The position numbers and the translations under genes are program-made. Source: an uncultured Lachnospira sp. (GTDB taxonomy: Bacteria; Bacillota; Clostridia; Lachnospirales; Lachnospiraceae). From it: a stretch of DNA of 56,606 nucleotides. A model generated the notes under the pieces. It did no database searches. It was not told the origin of the DNA and saw only the letters and a program-made list of their open reading frames with translations. Each line of letters begins with the position of its first letter. Positions within the stretch are counted from its first letter, which is position 1. Below, in pieces: positions 51,612 through 56,606 of this stretch. The stretch spans positions 1 through 56,606 of the forward strand of contig CALWKC010000018.1 in assembly GCA_944381165.1 (NCBI GenBank), in the 5' to 3' direction.

Positions 51612-51700
51612 ATGCATATTATCAAAGCAGTGTTGTAATGTTAATAGTTACATTGAATTTTTTGTTAAATTTTCAGGTCTAACATACGGACATGCTTTGG

Positions 51701-51834
51701 AACAAAGAGTTCGCTTGCGAACTCTTTCGCGAGGCGCGGATTCGTAAGAATAATTACCTTTCCGCGCCTCTGCGATCCTGCAGAGCATTTTTATTCTATA
51801 GAAAGTTCAGAGAACTTTCCTATAGAATAAAAAA
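51701..51834 (+). repeat. R1 repeat, full copy 4
   Basis: Complete R1 element with H1 (51704-51727), the GAGGCGCGGA stem and H3 ending near 51834. It is preceded by TCTAACATACG, as is copy 1, and touches the terminator of the Rrf2 gene. Confidence 0.9.
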
Positions 51835-51874
51835 TCACCCCATAAATCAGACTTCAGCTCTGACTCATGAGGTG
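51829..51874 (-). terminator. Terminator of the Rrf2 gene
   Basis: Minus-strand CACCTCAT/ATGGGGTG stem with inner TCAGA/TCTGA pairing and six U residues that overlap the edge of R1 copy 4. Confidence 0.8.
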
Positions 51875-51906
51875 TATTAAAAAGCACAATCACATCGGAC
51901 TTTTAA

Positions 51907-52347
51907 TTATTTAGATTTTTCAATATATTTTTTTATATCATTAACAACATCAGCAATAGTATATTTTTTCATCTCATTTTCCATTGCTTCCTGTATTTTT
52001 AAAAGCTTGTCATCCAGCGCAGTATGAATGTTTTTCCCGACCGGACAGTTTGGATTCGGATTTTCATGAAAGTGAAACAGCTCTCCGTCCTCCAACAAAT
52101 CTACCGCCTTGTACACATCATAAAATGTTATCTCGTCAATAGGTCTGGTGATTGCGGTTCCCCCCGTTCCCCTTGCCACCTCAATCAATCCCGCACTCTT
52201 CAGCTGTGAGAGAAGCTTTCGTATAATTACAGGATTTACATTGATACTTGATGAAAGAAAATCGCTTGTAATTTTATAGTCCTCTTTAAAGGTTTCAATG
52301 CAGGCGAATATATGAATGGCAATCGTAAATCTGCTGGAAATTTGCAC
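51907..52347 (-). CDS. Rrf2-family transcriptional regulator
   Basis: A 146-aa dimeric winged-helix regulator: MQISSRFTIAIHIFACIETF start, recognition helix around NPVIIRKLLSQLKSAGLIEVARGTGG (about 42-68). Only two cysteines (Cys15 and Cys in NPNCPVGK near 96), so it lacks the three-Cys Fe-S site of IscR/NsrR and fits the YwnA-like branch. It is the nearest regulator to the ACGX locus and is on the same strand, upstream of it. GTAAT/ATTAC dyads before its own gene and the perfect palindrome at 51589-51611 suggest control of both. Confidence 0.9.
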   Translation of the reverse strand: MQISSRFTIAIHIFACIETFKEDYKITSDFLSSSINVNPVIIRKLLSQLKSAGLIEVARGTGGTAITRPIDEITFYDVYKAVDLLEDGELFHFHENPNPNCPVGKNIHTALDDKLLKIQEAMENEMKKYTIADVVNDIKKYIEKSK

Positions 52348-52397
52348 AAAAATACCTCCTGACGGCTTTTTTATAACCGATTATATTTCAAATTATT

Positions 52398-52427
52398 TTA
52401 CATCCTCGGCGGTGTAATGTCAATTAC
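52398..52427 (-). promoter_or_regulatory. Dyads upstream of the Rrf2 gene
   Basis: TTACA-N10-TGTAA (52398-52417) overlaps GTAAT-GTCA-ATTAC (52414-52427). Both use the half-site seen in the palindrome of the ACGX promoter; possible autoregulation. Confidence 0.4.
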
Positions 52428-52435
52428 TGCAATTT

Positions 52436-53128
52436 TTATCCATACGCATTAAATCTGCCGCCGGAAACAGAATTTCCTGTATCATACAAATATTCGTTCT
52501 GCATGATTTTTAACCTTTTTTCTGTAACATTAATTATTTCCGTCCTGCCTATTTCCCAAGCCTCTGTTTCAGCTCTTTGCTTAGCCGCATTTTTTTCTTC
52601 TGTCTTATTTCGCCGTGCTCTTTCATCCGCCCTTTTTTCTCTTATTTTTTCCTGTTTGTCTCTTTTTTCTTTTGCCCTTCTCTCAGCATTTTCTCTGGCT
52701 ATTTTTCCATCAGGATCATTTGTACAACCACCCATACAAGTAATATTTCCATCATCTCCAATAATATATGTGGCATATGTACAAACAGGACTTCCAGCCA
52801 TAGTCTTTGTGAAATTTGCAAGCGATTTTACACAATCCGGAATCGCCGCTAAATTTTCCTCAAGATATTTAGCTTTTTCAGGGTCATTCATACACTTCTG
52901 CAAAAACATGCCTGATACTGATACTGTTGTCGGAATTCCCTGCATTGAGGTTGTCCCTGTATTCATATAGCTGTATTTTCCCTGCAAGTATTTTGAATAA
53001 CTGTTTACAGAACTAAAACCTGCACGTTCCTTTTCAGCGTACAATTTTCTTTCTGAATTTGTGTAACATTTTGCATGATATGATGTACAACTGCCTCTTA
53101 AACCACTGTTTATCTCCATAGCTGCCAT
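52436..53128 (-). CDS. DUF6033-like protein
   Basis: A 230-aa protein starting MAAMEINSGLRGSCTSYHAKCYTNSERKL, close to the DUF6033 family of Clostridia. It has a highly charged Arg/Lys/Glu helix (about 150-205, ERRAKEKRDKQEKIREKRADERARR) and a short C-terminal tail. No TM helix and no signal. Function unknown. It follows a coiled-coil protein 54 bp upstream in the same direction and is probably cotranscribed. Confidence 0.65.
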   Translation of the reverse strand: MAAMEINSGLRGSCTSYHAKCYTNSERKLYAEKERAGFSSVNSYSKYLQGKYSYMNTGTTSMQGIPTTVSVSGMFLQKCMNDPEKAKYLEENLAAIPDCVKSLANFTKTMAGSPVCTYATYIIGDDGNITCMGGCTNDPDGKIARENAERRAKEKRDKQEKIREKRADERARRNKTEEKNAAKQRAETEAWEIGRTEIINVTEKRLKIMQNEYLYDTGNSVSGGRFNAYG

Positions 53129-53182
53129 AGTTCGCCCTCCTCGCAAAAATATCAATTTGCGGCATACTCAAAACCGTATTTT

Positions 53183-53947
53183 TTAAAGCATAACATCCAC
53201 ATGGCTATAACTTGACGGAAGCTCTGCTGCCTCCACTGAATTGACTTCCTGTGAAACACTCTCATCCGTATCCGACTCATCTGTTTTCGTTTCACTGGCA
53301 GATACTTCGTTCTGTCCCTTTTTCTCCGTCTCTTCAGACTTACTGTCAGCCTTTGCCGCCTCTTTTAAACTCGTATTGATATCTGACAAGGTATTCATCT
53401 GCGAAGCTGCAACACTATTTACTTTATCTTCTAAATCTGCAAGCTCAGCCTCCTTTGCCTCCGTGTTGCCTCCCGCGTCCTGCTTAATCTCAGCTTTTAG
53501 TACGCCCGCTCTGCCCTCAAGACCTGATTTAACCTGTTTCTGTACATTTACCTGTCCCATGGAAATATCCGCCGAAATAATTGCTGTCATCTCGGCATGT
53601 GACATAGCCTGAATTCCTCCGCAGGATTTTCCTGTATTTCTCCGCACACGTGTGCTTCCTCCAAGCATATCCTCCATAGAATAGCCTTTTGCCTGCTGCT
53701 TTCTTGTCTGCTCTGCCTGATGAAGCCTGAGCTGCTGATTAAGGCTTGAAATCTCCTGCTGAAGTTCCTGCCTTTTCTTCATTTTTTCCTCCATTGTCAT
53801 ATCCCCATTGGAAGAAAGCTCCTGCATCTGCTTCTGCACATCTGCAATCTGCTTCTGAATACTTCTGCTGTAAGCGTCAGAAACCTGCCCAGCCCCGTAC
53901 ATTAATTGTGAATTTGTGTCCGCTCCGCTCAAACCGTTAATTACCAT
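53183..53947 (-). CDS. Coiled-coil protein, unknown
   Basis: A 254-aa soluble protein with a Gln/Glu/Lys heptad coil (about 28-85), a middle helical region (MSHAEMTAIISADISMGQVNVQKQVKSGLEGRAGVLKAEIKQDAGG, about 115-160) and a Ser/Glu/Asp-rich C-terminal tail (about 200-254). FlxA-like resemblance is weak. AAGGAGG precedes the ATG. Companion of the DUF6033-like gene; role unknown. Confidence 0.65.
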   Translation of the reverse strand: MVINGLSGADTNSQLMYGAGQVSDAYSRSIQKQIADVQKQMQELSSNGDMTMEEKMKKRQELQQEISSLNQQLRLHQAEQTRKQQAKGYSMEDMLGGSTRVRRNTGKSCGGIQAMSHAEMTAIISADISMGQVNVQKQVKSGLEGRAGVLKAEIKQDAGGNTEAKEAELADLEDKVNSVAASQMNTLSDINTSLKEAAKADSKSEETEKKGQNEVSASETKTDESDTDESVSQEVNSVEAAELPSSYSHVDVML

Positions 53948-54169
53948 TTTTAACCCTCCTTGTTTTTAGAAAAAAGCTTCTGCACAAGGTCAGAGACTTT
54001 TGTTCCTTTAATTTGTCGAAATCCGTTTCTGGTATTTTATAAATATGTATGTTATATTTTTATTTTTCGGCATTTACGGCTTGTTGATTAATATCAATGT
54101 TGTGAATCACCTGATTTTTGATGTGAAGCCTAAATTTAAAATTTAATCTGACACTTATTCAATCTTCAT
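53948..54169. other. AT-rich gap before the transposase remnant
   Basis: Contains no gene, terminator or repeat I can recognise; a -10-like TATAAA occurs but no full promoter. Confidence 0.5.
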
Positions 54170-54418
54170 TTGCAATGCTGCTCCGCTTTTCATGGTAATA
54201 AAAGAAGAATTATACTTAACTACATATTTAAAATGTATCAAATATGCTCTGTAGGAACGAAAAAAATCCTCCCCAGCGCTCTCTCAAGCTCCGAAAGTTT
54301 CCCAATAATATTCTATATTTTCATTGAGAGTATGTATCATCACTTTTCGGTTAAACACCTCCGCAAATACAATATCGACCAACAAAATCTTAATGTGACT
54401 TATACTGAGACTGACTAA
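54170..54418 (+). pseudogene. IS1595-like transposase remnant
   Basis: Its C-terminal MYHHFSVKHLRKYN resembles the YHHFS-x-KHLxRY segment near the end of IS1595/ISXO2-type transposases. The preceding residues of that motif (FSLRV) are in the next frame, so a frameshift or deletion lies between them. The rest of the frame has no match and no ribosome site. It is a short fossil, not a functional gene. Confidence 0.4.
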
Positions 54419-55353
54419 TCAAAAAAACTAATCTGCATATCCTTTAATGACCTGACCTTTCTGTCTGTAATCCTGTCATCGGCTGTTATATATCCGCATA
54501 GTAACGGAGATTTCTCATCATACAGTTTTACCTTCTCCTTTACCCTGTCATCATTATAATTCGCGTAACAATATTTGCAGCCGTTAAGACAGGTATCGTA
54601 TGCCCCTATATCCACACTTTCAAGGCACCCGCATTCTTGTCTCTGATTTCTGTCTTTTTCGCCTCTGAGCTTGCAGCCTGACAGTCTCTCAATTAATTTT
54701 TTGTCTATGCAGCTTCCGTGCCGGATGCCAGCATGCTCAAGATTAATTTTTTCCGCACAGGTTTCAATTATCAGGTTACAGCGTGATGCGATTTGAGCCA
54801 TTTTTTCCGCCAGACTGACAATTTCCTCATTTGTCATCTGCCGAATATCAAGCTGTCTCATATTTCGCTGTATTTTTGCATACAAATCAACAAAGCTTAT
54901 AATTACCTTTTCCGTATAGCCGGAAAGCTTACCCGCTATTTCCTCAAAAGCCTTTAAATGGTATTCTGCCGTATATTTCTTGTTTATCAAAATCGGGTCA
55001 TATCTCCATATAACCTTTTCCTTTCCTGTTTTTTCTGAAAGTTTCCTGAATGTCGAAATAAGCTCCTCTCTTTTATCCGGAAGATGCGGCTCTATATCCT
55101 TACCGTATCCCGTGAGCGTAAACTGAAAATAATATGTATAATCACTCAGATACCCCAGTTTATCTATCATTTGCGCAGGATTTTTAGTCCAGAAAACAAT
55201 GCAGTCCACCGCCTCGGGCGATAAATCTATTCTGCTTACCTGACGGGCGTTCATGGGATTTCTGACATACAGAAATCCCTCTCTAACTCTGTTTATAAAC
55301 CATTCGGAATAATAATTAGGTATATCCGTTCTTCTGCTTGCACTTAAAATCAT
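54415..55353 (-). CDS. DUF1848 protein with C-terminal Fe-S-like motif
   Basis: A 312-aa protein starting MILSASRRTDIPNYYSEWF, the DUF1848 signature, with WTKNPAQMIDKLG near 52 and RYDPILINKK near 113. Cysteines include the C-terminal CLNGCKYCYANY (CxxxCxxC near 262), like a radical-SAM cluster site placed at the C terminus, plus a CGC segment. Its reaction is unknown; it may be a DNA-photolyase-like or radical enzyme. AAAGGA precedes the ATG. Terminator 55468-55512 isolates it from the next gene upstream. Confidence 0.85.
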   Translation of the reverse strand: MILSASRRTDIPNYYSEWFINRVREGFLYVRNPMNARQVSRIDLSPEAVDCIVFWTKNPAQMIDKLGYLSDYTYYFQFTLTGYGKDIEPHLPDKREELISTFRKLSEKTGKEKVIWRYDPILINKKYTAEYHLKAFEEIAGKLSGYTEKVIISFVDLYAKIQRNMRQLDIRQMTNEEIVSLAEKMAQIASRCNLIIETCAEKINLEHAGIRHGSCIDKKLIERLSGCKLRGEKDRNQRQECGCLESVDIGAYDTCLNGCKYCYANYNDDRVKEKVKLYDEKSPLLCGYITADDRITDRKVRSLKDMQISFFD

Positions 55354-55467
55354 TTTAAATCCTTTCTGAAAAACAAGCTCTCTCTGCTGCAAAACAGACA
55401 ACATTTTTAAAACAGCTTAAGTATTAATATTTTAAATTATATCAGAATTCCCCGTTAAAATCCCATG

Positions 55468-55512
55468 AAAAAAAACTGCTTATATCCTCTTTTTTAGGCA
55501 TATAAGCAGTTT
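55468..55512 (-). terminator. Terminator of the surface-protein gene
   Basis: AAACTGCTTATAT/ATATAAGCAGTTT 13-bp stem and U8 on the minus strand, 177 bp past the surface-protein stop. Confidence 0.9.
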
Positions 55513-55688
55513 GAAAATTATTTTTTATATTTACTTAAATTTTCCGCCAAGCAAACTATTCGCATGTTCAAAATTATTCATGAACACAACCATCTGCATG
55601 CAGGTACAGATAAACACCACAATACGTTACATACAGCAGGCTGAGAAATTTGGCGCAGCCTTCCTACAGGTATTTACTGTCCTTAAAA

Positions 55689-56606
55689 CTATTGGCTCAT
55701 ACCTCTTTTGGTTCTGCGCTTGGCGAACAGTGTCAAAACTGCGCCGCCGGAAATCAGCATCAGAATAATCCAGGCAGCAATATGAAAATCATCGCCCGTT
55801 TCCGGTGAGACAGAGTCTTCATCCGTAGGCTCGATGGTATCGGTCGGTTCTGCCGTTTTTTCTGCAATAGTAAATGTACCTTGCGCGTCCCCGTCCATAT
55901 AAAGTACGATGATGATGTGTTCTCCCGCTGTCAGGGTGTTCAAATAATCCGGTTTCAGCGTTATAACTGTGCTGCCGCTTTCCGCCGTGTAATTTTCTGT
56001 GCCTACTACTGCGCCGTCAATCTCAATTCCCGTAAACTTGCTGTATGCGCCATTAGCGATGAAGGTAAGCCCTGCGGCGCTTTCTTTCGTACAGGTGCTT
56101 CCGTTGCCCTCAATGATACGGTAATCGCCAAGCTGCGCCAGCAAATCTTCCAGTTTTTCTGCCGCTTCATCCGATACGAGGATCTTCTCATATTCGCTTA
56201 ACGCATCGTATTGTTCCTTAGCGGCGGCGATCTGTTCCTCTGCTTCAGTGTCGTCAGGGCTTACGCTCTCAGGCAGTGCGCTAATGGTTTCTTCCGCTTC
56301 CTCCACCCTTTGGATAACTTCAAGAGCTTCTTCAATCTGTTTCAGCGTTTCCTCAAACTGCTCTTTCTCATCCTCCGAGTAATTGTCTGCGTAATCATTT
56401 AAAGCCTTCTCGATATCATCTTTGGCGGCTTCCAGATCTTCTTTGTCCTCCGGCTTCACATTATCTGACGCAACATCCTGCACATTTTGGATATTCTCGG
56501 TATTACCGGCCTTGGCCGTTTCGCTTATTTTCTCCAGCAGGTCTTTAGCCGTACCCTTGACGGTTTCAAGGTTTTGCTTCTCATCATCGGTCAGATTTCC
56601 GCCGTT
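55689..56606 (-). CDS. Sortase-anchored surface protein, C-terminal part (open at right edge)
   Basis: The frame stays open to the window edge, so the N terminus is missing; 305 residues are visible. They are Glu/Asp/Ala-rich helices of the FIVAR/coiled type (about 1-175), a beta-rich domain with GNGSTCTKESAAGLTFIANGAYSKFTGIEIDG (about 180-260) and a wall-sorting signal: SPETGDD, TM helix, KRRTKRG. It shares the SPxTGD motif with the metallophosphoesterase and is a plausible substrate of the SrtB in this window. It looks richer in GC than its neighbours, so it may have been acquired separately. Confidence 0.85.
   Translation of the reverse strand, partial: NGGNLTDDEKQNLETVKGTAKDLLEKISETAKAGNTENIQNVQDVASDNVKPEDKEDLEAAKDDIEKALNDYADNYSEDEKEQFEETLKQIEEALEVIQRVEEAEETISALPESVSPDDTEAEEQIAAAKEQYDALSEYEKILVSDEAAEKLEDLLAQLGDYRIIEGNGSTCTKESAAGLTFIANGAYSKFTGIEIDGAVVGTENYTAESGSTVITLKPDYLNTLTAGEHIIIVLYMDGDAQGTFTIAEKTAEPTDTIEPTDEDSVSPETGDDFHIAAWIILMLISGGAVLTLFAKRRTKRGMSQ

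Noticed and set aside
54170-54418. Functional 82-aa gene
   Set aside because: No ribosome site, no family match over the full length, and the recognisable motif is split between frames.
55511-55768. 85-codon plus-strand frame near the right edge
   Set aside because: It overlaps the sorting-signal end of the surface protein on the other strand and has no ribosome site or recognisable domain.
1-56606. CRISPR array
   Set aside because: The only multicopy repeats are R1 and R2, which are tens of kilobases apart and have no regular spacers.

Overview
The window looks like a chromosome segment of a gut-type Firmicute, most likely Lachnospiraceae. The basis is moderate-to-low GC, strong GGAGG ribosome sites, frequent TTG/GTG starts, and a gene set typical of that group (type III glutamine synthetase, YjfB-like, DUF6472, DUF6033, YesL, CvfB, SrtB-type sortase, bile-salt-hydrolase family enzyme, ACGX-type radical-SAM peptide locus). 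The assignment rests on recognised families only; no search was run. There is no rRNA operon, CRISPR array, intact IS or prophage. One tRNA (Gln, CUG) was found.

Layout. 0-5 kb: cell-division/wall operon on the minus strand (ftsE-ftsX-M23 activator-ctpA). 4.8-7.1 kb: PucR/CdaR-type regulator and a multi-sugar ABC ATPase. 7.5-19.2 kb: housekeeping and small-protein genes (YjfB-like, CPBP protease, RidA, CvfB, tRNA-Gln, YkgJ-like, DUF2156, P-II with an unknown membrane protein, YesL, GNAT, cyclophilin, zinc-ribbon/TPM pair). 19.5-23.7 kb: fba, class B sortase, glnN with a terminator-bearing leader. 23.7-28 kb: CydDC-like ABC pair with YgbA- and YbaN-like proteins. 28.3-31.5 kb: YibE/F and a wall-anchored metallophosphoesterase. 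31.8-36.7 kb: luxS, NYN-LOTUS protein, larB-larC, HAD phosphatase. 36.8-43.1 kb: an AT-rich accessory island (large permease, LytTR regulator, three lipoproteins, a small exported protein). 43.3-48.8 kb: bile-salt-hydrolase family enzyme, then a TetR-controlled heterodimeric ABC transporter. 49-52.3 kb: radical-SAM peptide locus (Cys-rich ACGX precursor, SPASM maturase, nitroreductase, flavin/ferredoxin protein) with an Rrf2 regulator. 52.4-56.6 kb: DUF6033 and coiled-coil proteins, a transposase remnant, DUF1848, and the C-terminal part of a sortase-anchored surface protein that runs off the right edge.

Between the genes lie two repeat families. R1 is a ~130-bp triple-hairpin element (four full and two truncated copies) sitting next to intrinsic terminators; some of its hairpins are inverted between copies. 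R2 is a ~105-bp structured leader (three copies), each ending at the Shine-Dalgarno site of a minus-strand gene (CydD-like ABC, larC, radical-SAM maturase). It has compensatory stem changes and a hairpin loop complementary to the bases just before the ribosome site. I rate R2, the ACGX peptide locus with its palindromic operator, and the LytTR island with a Glu-for-Asp receiver and a matching 21-bp direct repeat as the most interesting items.

Functional links: a SrtB-type sortase at 20.4 kb and two SPxTGD surface proteins (29.4 and 55.7 kb) form a likely enzyme-substrate set. Two unrelated ABC pairs share an RGTTA-N4-TAACT dyad upstream, suggesting one common regulator.
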